A stretch of DNA of 64,000 nt. Origin: Rouxiella sp. WC2420. Lineage in GTDB: Bacteria; Pseudomonadota; Gammaproteobacteria; Enterobacterales; Enterobacteriaceae. The stretch lies in assembly GCF_041200025.1 (NCBI RefSeq), contig NZ_CP165628.1:1674001-1738000 (forward strand). The letters are read 5' to 3'. The notes under the pieces were generated by a model that was not told the DNA's origin, searched no databases, and saw only the letters and a list, made by a program, of their open reading frames with translations. Within the stretch, counting starts at the first letter, position 1. Every line of letters starts with the position of its first letter. Of the stretch, positions 9,107 to 18,731 are shown in pieces. A program made the position numbers and the translations under genes.

Positions 9107-10141
9107 CTAGCTGTCGTTACGTCCCAACACGCCTTTCAGCTGATTGACAGCATCGGGTGCCAGTTCGCGGATAATCTCCAGAAAATCGAGCTGAATCAGC
9201 CGCTCGACGCGCTCCAGCATCATCGGTGCCGGATGGCTGGGTTCGTATTGACGAAAATATTGCTTCACTTTTTCCAGCATCAGCTGGGCGTCTTCTTTAG
9301 AGGTGAGCTGTGCCTGCCGCCAATCGGTCACCGGCGGTGCGGCGGTTGTGGTCGCTGTGGGCACGGTATTTTCTCCTGCTATCGCTTCGGCGGCGGCAAG
9401 TTGCTCGTCTTGTGCCTGCAGCCGTGCCTGTTGCTGCTGGTGATAACCCTGCAACAGCGCAGAGAAAGTACGAAACAGGCCACTGAGATCCGGCATTCCG
9501 CTTTCGCCCAGATGACCGGTCACCCACTGGTGCAGCTGGCGCAGGCTGGCGTCGATACTGACCAGTGTCTGCACGGATGGGTTTTCGCCGTCGGCCAACT
9601 CCTGTTGCAGGCGCGACAGGCCGCCGGGATAACCCGCACAATCATTTTTACTGCCGTCTATTAATGCAGCGGCATCTCGAAAAGAGATTTCACCGCTCGG
9701 GCTTTTCAGCAATTTGGCCTGTCGCAGCGCCGCCATTAATGAAGACTGCTCGCCTAGACTGGCCAGGGTATTAATGCGCAGCAGCGGGTCCGGCTCGCCG
9801 TCGAAATTAAGTTCGGGATAAAGCTGCTCCCAGTATTTCTCGGTGATCGCGGTTAATAAACTTAGCCCAGCTTCAAAACCTTCCAGCCCGTTGAGATGAG
9901 TCCAGGCTTCGGTGAGCGGTAAAATGACCCGTAAATCTTTAGAGCGAGTCATCAGCGCCTGGCCCTGTTTTTCAACCTGACGCCAGTCCGGGGCTTCGGC
10001 GGGGATAATGGTTTTGCCAAACTGTTGTTCGGCTTTGCCCTCGCAGGCGCGTTCGAAACTCATAAACTCGGCGTCATATTCGAGATTTTCCCCGCAGGGA
10101 TGTTCGGCACTGATGGGTGCCAGCAGCGGTTCGATATTCAT
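9107..10141 (-). CDS. tssA: TssA, T6SS assembly/cap protein
   Basis: TssA guides baseplate priming and tube/sheath polymerisation. The 344-residue product begins MNIEPLLAPISAEHPCGENLEYDAEF, the ImpA N-terminal domain signature, which continues through PDWRQVEKQGQALMTRSKDLRV. A helical middle (residues about 150-250) with a Gln-rich stretch (QGYHQQQQARLQAQ) leads to a C-terminal domain with SKEDAQLMLEKVKQYFRQYEP and HPAPMMLERV. This C-terminal part resembles the short VasJ-type version. The frame is open to 10177, but the ATG at 10141 fits the conserved N-terminus. It lies between tagF and tssB. Confidence 0.93.
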   Translation of the reverse strand: MNIEPLLAPISAEHPCGENLEYDAEFMSFERACEGKAEQQFGKTIIPAEAPDWRQVEKQGQALMTRSKDLRVILPLTEAWTHLNGLEGFEAGLSLLTAITEKYWEQLYPELNFDGEPDPLLRINTLASLGEQSSLMAALRQAKLLKSPSGEISFRDAAALIDGSKNDCAGYPGGLSRLQQELADGENPSVQTLVSIDASLRQLHQWVTGHLGESGMPDLSGLFRTFSALLQGYHQQQQARLQAQDEQLAAAEAIAGENTVPTATTTAAPPVTDWRQAQLTSKEDAQLMLEKVKQYFRQYEPSHPAPMMLERVERLIQLDFLEIIRELAPDAVNQLKGVLGRNDS

Positions 10142-10173
10142 CCACGTTCCTGTCTTGCAATAAATTAAGCGCC

Positions 10174-10896
10174 TCATTCAAACATCGGCGGATAGAGACC
10201 ATTGCGCCCGGTGTGTCGGGCATTGGCCGACTGAAACAGCAGTGAGAACAGACGTGTAGTAAAGTTTCCGCTGTGGACGTGTGTAAACAGCGGGCTGCCG
10301 TCGCTCTGGTTGGTCCACCAGAAGCTGGTGTACTGCGACGGGTTAAAATACTCCTCGACCTGCGGCCAGTTCAGCGTGCCGGGAATGTCGCGATAGCCAA
10401 TAACGTCGAAAATGTCCGAAAGCCCACCGGTATCCGGTTTCGGCAGCGCGGGCATGGTTAGCAGAGACTGATCGAGCTGGTCGGCGGTGCAGCGCTGATT
10501 CACCGCCTCGTTAAGTGTCATGCCCAGTTGGCGATACCACGGACCGGCAATGCGCAACTGTAGCGGATGCCATTCTTCGAGAGTCAGCAGGCTCATCGCG
10601 CAGATGGGATACTGACGCCCGACGCGGTCCTGTGCCGGTAACATGCATCCCATCTGAATGTGTTGACCGCTCAGCGCGGCGGGGATAATAAAATTCCATA
10701 CCGGCGCCATGGCGAACTGCGTCACCGGTACGCCGGTTGCGGGCTGCTGCTTTTGCCAGGCAATCCCCGACTGAAACCAGTGAGACCAACTGTTAATCAG
10801 CCCGTCCGGCAAGCGACGACGCAAAAAATCGCCATTGCCGGGAAGTTTTCCGTACCAGCCGGGCGCAGGTCTGTCGGGCGTAGAAGGTTGCGTCAT
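10174..10896 (-). CDS. tagF: TagF, T6SS-associated protein (ImpM/DUF2094 family)
   Basis: TagF proteins (ImpM family) act as post-translational repressors of T6SS activity in some species; the effect here is inferred. The 240-residue product has the family opening PAPGWYGKLPGNGDFLRRRLP at about residues 10-30, then SWSHWFQSGIAWQ, a GCMLPAQDRVGRQYP segment and YFNPSQYTSFWWTN near the C-terminus. All are typical of stand-alone TagF, and no PppA fusion is present because pppA is a separate gene in this operon. It starts 20 bases after tssM and ends 32 bases before tssA. Confidence 0.92.
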   Translation of the reverse strand: MTQPSTPDRPAPGWYGKLPGNGDFLRRRLPDGLINSWSHWFQSGIAWQKQQPATGVPVTQFAMAPVWNFIIPAALSGQHIQMGCMLPAQDRVGRQYPICAMSLLTLEEWHPLQLRIAGPWYRQLGMTLNEAVNQRCTADQLDQSLLTMPALPKPDTGGLSDIFDVIGYRDIPGTLNWPQVEEYFNPSQYTSFWWTNQSDGSPLFTHVHSGNFTTRLFSLLFQSANARHTGRNGLYPPMFE

Positions 10897-10916
10897 CTTG
10901 TTTTTCCTTTCACGGC

Positions 10917-13900
10917 TTATGGGCAGCTAAAACCCGGCAGCTGGAGGGGATTACGAATGCTGTTGGCGGTATATTGCAATTCCACCTGATGGCCACTGAT
11001 GCTGAAGCGGGCGATATGGCTGAGACTGGTGCTTCCGGGGGACAGTCTGGCCTTGTCGAACAGGCGATTCAGCGCCCACGGCCCCGAGGTGGACAGCGTA
11101 TCGGTGGTGCCGTCGGTTAATCCCAGCTGCATCCTCACTTGCCCGGTTTGCCCCGGTCCCGGCCAGCTCACAACCTGCGGCGTTTGCGGCCCGTGGCTGT
11201 AACGCAGCAATTGCCCGTCAACGTCGAGGGTCAGGTTGAGAATGTTGTTGTCCATGCTGACCGGCGTAATGGTGATGCGGTAAGACGGGGTGGTTGAACC
11301 GGCAGCAAAAAAAGCATCGCGAATAGTCTGCGCCTGCTGAAAAGGCCGCAGCATTGATTCGCTGCCCGGCAGGCTTTTACCGTCGACGCCCGGTGCAAAG
11401 CGCCAGTTGGCTCGCGTGGTGTCGACCTTGTTCGCCAGATTCTCACGGAAGAAGGTGTCCATCAGGCCAGTTCCCGGCGCAAACATGCGCGCCAGATCGT
11501 CCGGGGTGATATCCACCGAGGAGCTGTGAACCAGCGGATAACGACCGGCAATCGCCTGGCGACAGAAACTGCCAACCTCAACGCTGCTGCGCTTTTGCAC
11601 ATTGGCCATATCACGGCGCTGCGTGTCACTGCTGGCACCCACGGCCAATGACAGCAACATCGAGCGGAACGGCTCCGGCTCGCGACCGGCATCGGCCTGC
11701 ATCCGCGAAATGACATCGCCTGAAGGGGCCTGAATGCCGGTGTTGGAGGCGTCCTGTACCGCCGTCAGATAGCTGTAGAGGTCATCGATATCTTTCAGCT
11801 GTTCATCAAACGGAATCGTTTTGTTCTTGGCATCGGTAAACTGCGCCTGCTCGATAATCGGTGCAAAATGTGCCATCACTTGCTGTTCAGGATCTTCAAG
11901 GTTGCCGTCCTGTGCCGCTTTGCGGGCGCGAAACAGGGCTTGTAAAGTCTGGGTCGCCGTGTTGGTAAACATGGCGCTGCCTTTCTCTATCATCCCCTGA
12001 GTACTTTTCTTCTCGGCCCGCTCCAGCGTGACGTAACGGCTGACATTAATCATCAGATTACGCATTGGTGAAGTTCGGCCCGATAACATGCGCGCGGTAT
12101 TGATGCGCTGACCAAGATCGCCAATATGATTAAGCTGCACGTCGTTGAGCAGGGCGTCCCAATGGGCGATAAAATCTTCCATGTACATCTGCCGCACGGT
12201 GTTTTCCATATCTTTTTGCGGGACAGAATCACCCTGACGATTAAGCACCCAGACATCGTCGGTGCGAATGCTGGCGGTCACGCTGTCGATATTCTTGTTG
12301 AAAAAATCCCAATAGCCTTTCGGAGTAAACAGGCCCGGAATGCCGTTGGTGATCGGCTGACCGCTCTTGCGTGAAAAGGCGAGCTCCGTCTGCGGGCCGC
12401 CGAGATCGACCAGCGTTACCGTGCCGGGCACCGTGGCGACCAACAGGCGTTTCAGTCGACCATAAACCCGCTGTGCTACCGGCGCGCGGTTAATTACGGC
12501 CTGTTCGCGGGCGATCAGCGCGTCGTCACGTTCGTAGGGCGAGGTGTTGATCTGGTCATCCAGCAGATTGCCGAGATGATCATCAATCTGCTTTAACTGA
12601 CTTTGAGTCACGCCTGCGGGCAGTTGGCGCTGCAGGTTGAGCATGATCCAGGTTCTGAGCAGCTTGCCGTCGTACTGCTTTGGCATATACAACATCTGAT
12701 AGGCCTTGAGTGCCTCATAGCTGTAATCGACGTCACTGCCGTCATCACTGCGCAACCAGCTGGTTACCTGCTGGGCAACAATCGGCAGTAATAGCTGTTT
12801 CAAGGCTTTTTCATACAGCGACTGCGAGGCGTCAATCACCTGATCGCCGCGATACAGCCCCGCCTGCCAGGAGAACGGCGGTGAATTAACATCAATTTTT
12901 GGCGTTTGTGGCAGTTGTTCAAGATTGCCAAGCAGCGGCTGCAAGGTATAAATATCGCTCTGACTCAGCGGCGGCAGCGCCGCGCTTTGTTTCTCGAGCG
13001 TTGGCACCTTGGCTTGCACATCGGCCAGATACTGTTTGTTATGTGAATAACTGATCAGCCACCAGGCCATGCCGATCAGCAGCAGAAATGTCATTACCCC
13101 ATAACCAATCCAGTTAAACAGCCGGTTGCGGACTTCCCACCAGGGATTACTGCCCGCCAGACCCGATTCCTGAAAAATTACTTTTTGCAGCAGGCCCTGC
13201 AGGAAGAAACTCTGCCCGCGCGCCGCCGGAATAGGATTGGCAGCATCCAGACTTTGCCAGTCATTGCCTCGGGTATCGCTGGCCAGCGGCGGCAAGTTCA
13301 GTGCGCGATTAAGCTGACCCATGACCCGGTCAAACGGCAGACCTTCCTGTGTCCCGCTGGTGAAATACACGCCGCGCGGTCGCAAAGGGCGCTCAAAACC
13401 AGAGGCGGCAAACAGCACGCCGAGATACTGTTTCAGCACCGGTTGCAGCGACAGGAATTCCTGCGGGAACAGATAACTTTCTGCGCGCTTCTGGCTGTCG
13501 TGCTCAACGATCATGATGTCTGGCAGGCCGTCGTTCAGGCGCTGATGGAGGCGAGAAAACTGATAGTCGAACTCCTGCGGCAGGTTTAATTCACTTTCAC
13601 GCCACGGCCAGGTAAAGCCCCAGATCTGATCACGCTGCTGTTTGTTGAACTCGGAGAAGTAGGCGGTAAAACCTTTCATCAGGTCACTTTTGGTGACCAT
13701 CACGTAGACCGGAAACTGAATCCCCAGGCGATCGTGCAGCTCCATCAAACGCTGGCGCAGCGCAGTGGCCTGCGCATGCAGCACCTGCTCGGATTCACTG
13801 AGCAGGTCGGCAACGCTGATAGTCACCATCACGCCGTTAATCGGCTGGCGAGCGCGATACTTTTTCAGCAGCGACATAAAGCTGCGCCATTCGCCGGCAT

Positions 13901-14537
13901 CCTGCTCGTGCTGACTTTCCTGCGTGGTATAGCGCCCGGCGGTGTCAATCAGGATCGCCTCGTCGGTAAACCACCAGTCACAGTTGCGCGTGCCGCCAAC
14001 GCCTCGCAGCGCTGCCTTGCCAAACTTTTCTGCCAGCGGGAAATGCAGGCCGGAGTTGACCAGCGCGGTAGTTTTCCCGGCTCCGGGCGCGCCAATAATG
14101 ATGTACCACGGCAGTTGATACAGATACTGACGGCTGAAATACTGCATCCAGGCGGGCCATTTACGCGATTTAGGATTCACGAAACGCGCTTTTTTCAACA
14201 GTTGAGTCGCTTCGTTAAAACGCTCGGTCAGCAGGCGCTGCTCAGGGTTATCTTCTACCGGCGCAGCTTCTTCCTGCGGGCGATTATCGGCTTCCAGTTT
14301 TCTGACCAGACGACGGTTTTGCCATGAGCGCCAGACGCGAGGTACCAGTCGGAAGCACAGCCAAAGCAGGTAAAGCACCAGCACGGTGGCAAAGCGGTTG
14401 AACTCGGACTCAAGGGGGCGATAGTCGCCAATCGACACCAGCGGACCGATGGTCCAGACCATGACGCAAATCGCAGTAATGCCGACGAAGCCCCACAATA
14501 GTCTGCTGGTGATCATGGCCAATAATGTTCTTAACAT
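10917..14537 (-). CDS. tssM: TssM, T6SS inner-membrane core protein (IcmF family)
   Basis: TssM is the IcmF-like inner-membrane protein that bridges TssL to the outer-membrane lipoprotein TssJ and forms the trans-envelope channel. The 1206-residue product has two N-terminal membrane segments (about 12-32 and 50-67), a cytoplasmic NTPase-like domain with a full Walker A GAPGAGKTT at 149-157 and a LIDTAGRY motif after it, and a third membrane segment near residue 470 (YGVMTFLLLIGMAWWLI). The large periplasmic part ends with the family C-terminal domain. The intact Walker A is notable because some TssM proteins have lost it. It starts 14 bases after tssL. Confidence 0.97.
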   Translation of the reverse strand: MLRTLLAMITSRLLWGFVGITAICVMVWTIGPLVSIGDYRPLESEFNRFATVLVLYLLWLCFRLVPRVWRSWQNRRLVRKLEADNRPQEEAAPVEDNPEQRLLTERFNEATQLLKKARFVNPKSRKWPAWMQYFSRQYLYQLPWYIIIGAPGAGKTTALVNSGLHFPLAEKFGKAALRGVGGTRNCDWWFTDEAILIDTAGRYTTQESQHEQDAGEWRSFMSLLKKYRARQPINGVMVTISVADLLSESEQVLHAQATALRQRLMELHDRLGIQFPVYVMVTKSDLMKGFTAYFSEFNKQQRDQIWGFTWPWRESELNLPQEFDYQFSRLHQRLNDGLPDIMIVEHDSQKRAESYLFPQEFLSLQPVLKQYLGVLFAASGFERPLRPRGVYFTSGTQEGLPFDRVMGQLNRALNLPPLASDTRGNDWQSLDAANPIPAARGQSFFLQGLLQKVIFQESGLAGSNPWWEVRNRLFNWIGYGVMTFLLLIGMAWWLISYSHNKQYLADVQAKVPTLEKQSAALPPLSQSDIYTLQPLLGNLEQLPQTPKIDVNSPPFSWQAGLYRGDQVIDASQSLYEKALKQLLLPIVAQQVTSWLRSDDGSDVDYSYEALKAYQMLYMPKQYDGKLLRTWIMLNLQRQLPAGVTQSQLKQIDDHLGNLLDDQINTSPYERDDALIAREQAVINRAPVAQRVYGRLKRLLVATVPGTVTLVDLGGPQTELAFSRKSGQPITNGIPGLFTPKGYWDFFNKNIDSVTASIRTDDVWVLNRQGDSVPQKDMENTVRQMYMEDFIAHWDALLNDVQLNHIGDLGQRINTARMLSGRTSPMRNLMINVSRYVTLERAEKKSTQGMIEKGSAMFTNTATQTLQALFRARKAAQDGNLEDPEQQVMAHFAPIIEQAQFTDAKNKTIPFDEQLKDIDDLYSYLTAVQDASNTGIQAPSGDVISRMQADAGREPEPFRSMLLSLAVGASSDTQRRDMANVQKRSSVEVGSFCRQAIAGRYPLVHSSSVDITPDDLARMFAPGTGLMDTFFRENLANKVDTTRANWRFAPGVDGKSLPGSESMLRPFQQAQTIRDAFFAAGSTTPSYRITITPVSMDNNILNLTLDVDGQLLRYSHGPQTPQVVSWPGPGQTGQVRMQLGLTDGTTDTLSTSGPWALNRLFDKARLSPGSTSLSHIARFSISGHQVELQYTANSIRNPLQLPGFSCP

Positions 14538-14551
14538 TGCTGATTATTTCC

Positions 14552-15814
14552 TTATCGCAAACTATTCAGTTCGGTCTGAGTCTGTTTTGGCGCCACCATC
14601 AGCGTGATTTCTACCCGACGGTTGCGGGCACGATTGTCAGCCGTAGTGTTGGGAGCCAGCGGATCGTTTTCACCACGCCCCTCGGCGCGAATACGTTCCG
14701 GCTGCTTGAGATGCTCGGCGAGCAGTTCCTGCACAGACTTGGCGCGGGCCAGTGACAGCTCGTAGTTGGAGCTGAAATGCGCGCTGCGAATAGGCACGTT
14801 GTCGGTATAACCGGTGATAAGAATCTGGCCGCTGACATTATCCATGGCCTGAGCGATGCGGCTGATTACCGGTAGGTAGCGCTCGCGGGCGTTGGTTGAG
14901 GCGCTATCAAAAAGCCCGTCGCCGCGCAGCACGACCACGCTTCGATCAGATTCATCACGCACCGTCACCAGCCCCTGTGCTATCTCGTGGCTGAGGAAAC
15001 GGCGCAGATCCAGCGGCGGCTCCAGCGGTTTGGCCGGATGCGGAATATCAATCTGCGGCAGATTGGTTTGATAAATCGCCGACAGCACCGGGCTGGTAAA
15101 TTGCCCTAGGCGGAAGTTAAGTCCGATATAAAACAGACAGCCAATCAGCGCCATCAGCGCCGCCCACGCCCACACGGGAATCAGCGGTCGCCAGAGTTTT
15201 TGCTGGACAGGCTCGTCGATGGGCTGCGGCGAAAGCGGTGGCGCATAACCGCCGCGCACAGTGCGGATCACCTGTAATAAACGCTGCTTCATGGTTTCGA
15301 GCTGTGAGCGACCATTTTCCAGAATGCGATAACGACCTTCGAAGCCCAGCAGCAGACAGACATTAATCAGTTCGAGCAGAAAAATATGCTCTTGCGGATT
15401 TTGCGACAGCTTGGCCAGGAGTTGGAAAAACTTCTCGCCGCCCCAGGTTTCATTGTGAAAAGTCACCAGCAAACCGCTGCGCGGCCAGACATTGCGGCTA
15501 CCCCACGGCGTCAGTGAGGCGGCTTCATCCAGCGCGGTGCACAGGCAATAGCGCGCGCCGATGATCACCTCATACGGCAGTCGCGCCTGCTGGCAGCGGA
15601 CCTCAAAACGGCGGACTTCGTCAATCAACTGCGCGCGCAGGCCATCGGGATTATCGTGAGTGGCCGAATGACGGATGTGGGGAATGGCGTTGAGCAAGGG
15701 GTTGGCAACGGTCACCAACGGGTTGATTCCGCTGTTTGGCGTCGCACTTTCCGTGGCCGATGAAGCGCTATTGGGTTGCATGGAAAGTGGTTGCATAGAA
15801 AGTGGCTGAGTCAT
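14552..15814 (-). CDS. tssL: TssL with C-terminal OmpA-like peptidoglycan-binding domain
   Basis: TssL (DotU family) is an inner-membrane partner of TssM. The 420-residue product has a cytoplasmic DotU domain at about residues 35-195, with YCLCTALDEAASLTPWG and the ETWGGEKFFQLL motif. One membrane segment lies near 212-238 (VWAWAALMALIGCLFYIGLNF). The C-terminal OmpA domain at about 290-415 has GYTDNVPI, ELSLARAKSVQELL and NRRVEITLM, which should anchor the complex to the cell wall. The N-terminus contains a small tandem repeat (LSMQP twice), matched by a 15-base duplication in the DNA at 15777-15806. It lies 22 bases after tssK. Confidence 0.96.
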   Translation of the reverse strand: MTQPLSMQPLSMQPNSASSATESATPNSGINPLVTVANPLLNAIPHIRHSATHDNPDGLRAQLIDEVRRFEVRCQQARLPYEVIIGARYCLCTALDEAASLTPWGSRNVWPRSGLLVTFHNETWGGEKFFQLLAKLSQNPQEHIFLLELINVCLLLGFEGRYRILENGRSQLETMKQRLLQVIRTVRGGYAPPLSPQPIDEPVQQKLWRPLIPVWAWAALMALIGCLFYIGLNFRLGQFTSPVLSAIYQTNLPQIDIPHPAKPLEPPLDLRRFLSHEIAQGLVTVRDESDRSVVVLRGDGLFDSASTNARERYLPVISRIAQAMDNVSGQILITGYTDNVPIRSAHFSSNYELSLARAKSVQELLAEHLKQPERIRAEGRGENDPLAPNTTADNRARNRRVEITLMVAPKQTQTELNSLR

Positions 15815-15836
15815 AAAGGTATAGAGGTCCTATTGA

Positions 15837-17180
15837 TCAGTCGCGCAGATTGCGCAAAGCCCAAAGCTGCATGTCCAGTCCGGGAAACTCCCCCGCCAAA
15901 TGCAGGGCAAAGGCTTCAGACTTCTCCATCTGACGCCACAGATCACCACTCTTTTCCAGTTCAAAATAGACATAGCCAGCATGCCAGGGTATCTGACGCG
16001 GTGCGGCAGGCATGGCGCGCAGGCCAATACCCGGCAATTGCAGCTGCACCAGATCGCGGATGCGGGTTACCGGCGCAATTTTCATTTGCGCGGCAAAGTG
16101 GGTCATCAGCATCTCGCTCGGCACATCGGCTTTCACCGCCAGCACAAAGCCCAGTTCGCGGATCATTTTGACGTCGGAAACAGTGGCGACGAACAGCCCG
16201 TGCGAACGTTCGGTCAAGGTCAGCTGTAGCGCGTTTTCCTCCATTACCAGCGACAGTCCCTGACGCAGATGCAGCATCAGCTTGCCGAAAGTCCATGCCA
16301 GATTGTCATGGTCATAAACAGGCAAAGTAGCGCCCGGCGTGCGCGTCGCTGACCAGGTTGAAAGCTCGGTAGCAAACTGCAACCATTCACTGAACAGCCG
16401 CTCAGGATGCAGCTGTGGTAACTGACGGCTGTGGGAAATCTGCCCGATGTGGCGATTAATCAGCGCCAGCAGCATAAAGTCGATCATCTCTGAGTTGCCG
16501 CCACGACCTGCCTGCTGCAACCGTTGACTCATTTGTTCACTGCGCTGATTGAGTACGCCGTGCATATCGTTGATGAATGAAGTTATCTGCGCATCGGTCT
16601 GCGCGTTAAGCACCGGCGGAATAAACTGCGGGTCGAGCTTGAGGCTGCGATCGGTGCTGCGTCCAGTGATACGCGCCACGCCAATAGCCGTCCATTCAGC
16701 ATTAAGACTGCTTTCCAGCATCAGGCTGAAACGCAGCTTGCCGAACTGCATGGCGGCAGTGCCGACGGCAGAAGCGTTGAGGTCATCGACCTCATTTTCA
16801 AAAGTCACCAGCCGTGCCAGTGAATCGCTGGATTCGGAGAAGATCACTTCATTGCGCCCGCTGCGGCATTCCGGCAGTGCGAGCACTACTTTGACGTCGC
16901 TCTGGTTTTCCGGCAGTGCCAGCGGGGCGGGGGCGTTATCGGCTCCGGTAATATTGAACGGCGTGCCGTCGGGCATAATTCCGCTGGCCGAGGCGATGGC
17001 CAGTTTTCCCTGACGCAGCAGTGAGGCGTCAAGCTCGAGTGACATAAATCCCCAATAGTAGGGCGTCTGAATTTTTCCCCAGCTGCGGCTGTAGGCTTCA
17101 AGCCAACGTTCTGATTGCTGAAAATGGTGAGGGCGTAAAAACATCCCCTCGGTCCATATCACCTTATCTGCTGTATTCAT
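15837..17180 (-). CDS. tssK: TssK, T6SS baseplate-to-membrane connector
   Basis: TssK (ImpJ/VasE family) links the baseplate to the TssL/TssM membrane complex and resembles phage receptor-binding proteins. The 447-residue product begins with the diagnostic VIWTEGMFLRPHHFQQSERW, then SRSWGKIQTPYYWGFMSLELD. It contains NRHIGQISHSRQLPQLHPERLF near residue 260 and the C-terminal LPGIGLRAMPAAPRQIPWH and VYFELEKSGDLW segments. The frame is open to 17195, but the ATG at 17180 is chosen because GGAAGG lies just upstream and the family N-terminus starts there. It is 20 bases after tssJ. Confidence 0.97.
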   Translation of the reverse strand: MNTADKVIWTEGMFLRPHHFQQSERWLEAYSRSWGKIQTPYYWGFMSLELDASLLRQGKLAIASASGIMPDGTPFNITGADNAPAPLALPENQSDVKVVLALPECRSGRNEVIFSESSDSLARLVTFENEVDDLNASAVGTAAMQFGKLRFSLMLESSLNAEWTAIGVARITGRSTDRSLKLDPQFIPPVLNAQTDAQITSFINDMHGVLNQRSEQMSQRLQQAGRGGNSEMIDFMLLALINRHIGQISHSRQLPQLHPERLFSEWLQFATELSTWSATRTPGATLPVYDHDNLAWTFGKLMLHLRQGLSLVMEENALQLTLTERSHGLFVATVSDVKMIRELGFVLAVKADVPSEMLMTHFAAQMKIAPVTRIRDLVQLQLPGIGLRAMPAAPRQIPWHAGYVYFELEKSGDLWRQMEKSEAFALHLAGEFPGLDMQLWALRNLRD

Positions 17181-17200
17181 TCGACCTTCCATCAATCAGT

Positions 17201-17710
17201 TTAATTTTTGTCTTGCTGGATGCTTAAGCCATTGCTGGTGGCAATAATGTGCGCTTTCATTTCATCGGCCGAGATTTGCCAGAACTTGTAGAAATTGGTG
17301 CTCTTCGGTTCGGGAAGCGGCACTGAGATGCGCCATTTTTTACCGTTGATATTTTGATATTCCGCGATGATGCCGAGGTAGTGGGCATCAAGCGGCGGTT
17401 GTCCGGTCAGGCTGTGTTTTGGTTCTCCCTGAGTCAGGAAGAACTGATTGGTGTCGAGCAGATTGGCACCGAGCAGCGTATTGGCCTGGGTTTGCAGCGA
17501 GTAAAAATCGGCAGACATAAAATCGGCATCGGATTTCAGCAGCAGTACGCGGACCTTCAGTGGCGCGCCGCCGTTGGTGGCTGGCGTATTATCAACCTGT
17601 AACCGATAGTTGGCGGGCACCTGATGCGACGAGGACATACAGCCTGTTAGCAGCAGCGTTGACAACAGCAAACCGCCCAGCCCGGCGGCAAAATTGTGTT
17701 TGATCATCAT
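17201..17710 (-). CDS. tssJ: TssJ, T6SS outer-membrane lipoprotein
   Basis: TssJ is the outer-membrane lipoprotein that holds TssM at the outer membrane. The 169-residue product has a lipoprotein signal peptide with the lipobox LLTGC, so the acylated cysteine is near residue 24. After it comes the transthyretin-like fold sequence with VNNTPATNGG-like text (read here as VDNTPATNGGAPLKVRV), then LKSDADFMSADFYSL and KWRISVPLPEPKSTNFYKF. Two adjacent Met codons (17710 and 17707) could start it. It lies directly after the SH3-like lipoprotein gene (14 bases) and ahead of tssK, an order common in enterobacterial T6SS operons. Confidence 0.95.
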   Translation of the reverse strand: MMIKHNFAAGLGGLLLSTLLLTGCMSSSHQVPANYRLQVDNTPATNGGAPLKVRVLLLKSDADFMSADFYSLQTQANTLLGANLLDTNQFFLTQGEPKHSLTGQPPLDAHYLGIIAEYQNINGKKWRISVPLPEPKSTNFYKFWQISADEMKAHIIATSNGLSIQQDKN

Positions 17711-17724
17711 TACCGCCCCGAAAT

Positions 17725-18204
17725 TTATTTAATGACCCAGGTGGCTGAACTGCCCTGACGGCAGGCCTGCGTGCCGCCGTCAACTTTGACACACTGTGTT
17801 GCGCCCGAACGCCGACGAGGCTGAGCAATCACCCCTTCATAAAGATCGCTTTTCACCGCGGCTTGCAGTGGCATATAACCAATCAGCTGATGATCGGGGC
17901 GATCCGAAATAGCCAGCCAATTGCTTTCGGCAATACCCAACACTTCGAATTGCTCGCCGTTTTTAACGTATTTGATTAGCTTGCCGCCGTAGCTCGCGTT
18001 GCTCATCACTGAGGCGGTGTACAGCGCACGATAATTCAGATTTAACGGAGTGAAGTTTTTTGGCGGTTGCACGACGTGGCGATAGGTCAGGCTCACGCCG
18101 TCGACTGTGCTGCTGACAAGGGTGTCGTCGGTAGCTGCCGACGGCTTGGGTGCCTGGCAACCGGCCAGAGCAAATAGACATGCCAAAGTTATGATTTTTT
18201 TCAC
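17725..18204 (-). CDS. Small SH3-like lipoprotein in the T6SS operon
   Basis: The 159-residue product has a lipoprotein signal peptide with lipobox ALAGC (Cys near residue 16). A region from about 50 to 115 (ALYTASVMSNASYGGKLIKY, GEQFEVLGIAESNWLAI, HQLIGYMPLQA) reads like a bacterial SH3 domain, the kind that binds peptidoglycan. Two more cysteines near the C-terminus (TQCVKV, QACRQG) may form a disulfide. It is placed between the DUF4150 gene and tssJ and overlaps neither. A role as an extra envelope anchor or wall-sensing part of the membrane complex is an inference; I cannot name a characterised homologue. A 116-base gap separates it from the upstream gene. Confidence 0.8.
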   Translation of the reverse strand: MKKIITLACLFALAGCQAPKPSAATDDTLVSSTVDGVSLTYRHVVQPPKNFTPLNLNYRALYTASVMSNASYGGKLIKYVKNGEQFEVLGIAESNWLAISDRPDHQLIGYMPLQAAVKSDLYEGVIAQPRRRSGATQCVKVDGGTQACRQGSSATWVIK

Positions 18205-18320
18205 GAAATAGCCTTCTTGCTTAATCTCGCAGCGATAATTGCTGCTCTTCTTTACCGAATGACCTAATCAATTAAGCTCATCGGACATCGACGTTTGCTG
18301 TGTTACTGCTTCAAAAATTC

Positions 18321-18701
18321 TTAAGTCGCCAGAATCATTAAAATATGCTGGCTGGGGGTAATGCGGGCGCCGACGGCGTTGGTGGAGTTTTGCATCGTGG
18401 TACTGGTCATGCGCGTAGCGGGTGAGCCTTGCATCAGCACGGTGACTGAACCAGTAGTGTGGCGCGACGGCCCCATAAAGGTGCTCGACACCACGCCGCC
18501 GTCGACTCCGGCTTCGTCACCGTTGGTTATCGGGGTGATGGTCATCAGATTATGCGCGGGCATATTTTCAATCAGAATATTGTTGGCGCGCGGAATAGCG
18601 GTGTTGCCCAGGGCAATATTGGTATAAGTCACGGGGACCGGGGTTTTACAGACATCCGGCAGTGCCTGATCGGTACCACCACACTGGCAGTTGGCAAACA
18701 T
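18321..18701 (-). CDS. DUF4150 PAAR-like tip protein
   Basis: DUF4150 proteins are PAAR-like: they sit on the VgrG trimer and sharpen the spike, sometimes carrying toxin domains. This 126-residue copy is stand-alone with no C-terminal extension. Typical text is DVCKTPVPVTYTNIALGN near residues 15-35, NILIENMPAHNLMTITPITNGDEAG in the middle, and the SSTFMGPSRHTTGSVTVLMQGSPATRMTS repeat region. Three cysteines near the N-terminus (NCQCGG, DVCKT) could bind metal or form a disulfide. It follows DUF3540 with 30 bases between, inside a DUF2169/pentapeptide/DUF3540/DUF4150 block that recurs in T6SS loci. Confidence 0.9.
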   Translation of the reverse strand: MFANCQCGGTDQALPDVCKTPVPVTYTNIALGNTAIPRANNILIENMPAHNLMTITPITNGDEAGVDGGVVSSTFMGPSRHTTGSVTVLMQGSPATRMTSTTMQNSTNAVGARITPSQHILMILAT

Positions 18702-18731
18702 GGCAACTCCTTGCTAACGATTAAAAAACTC

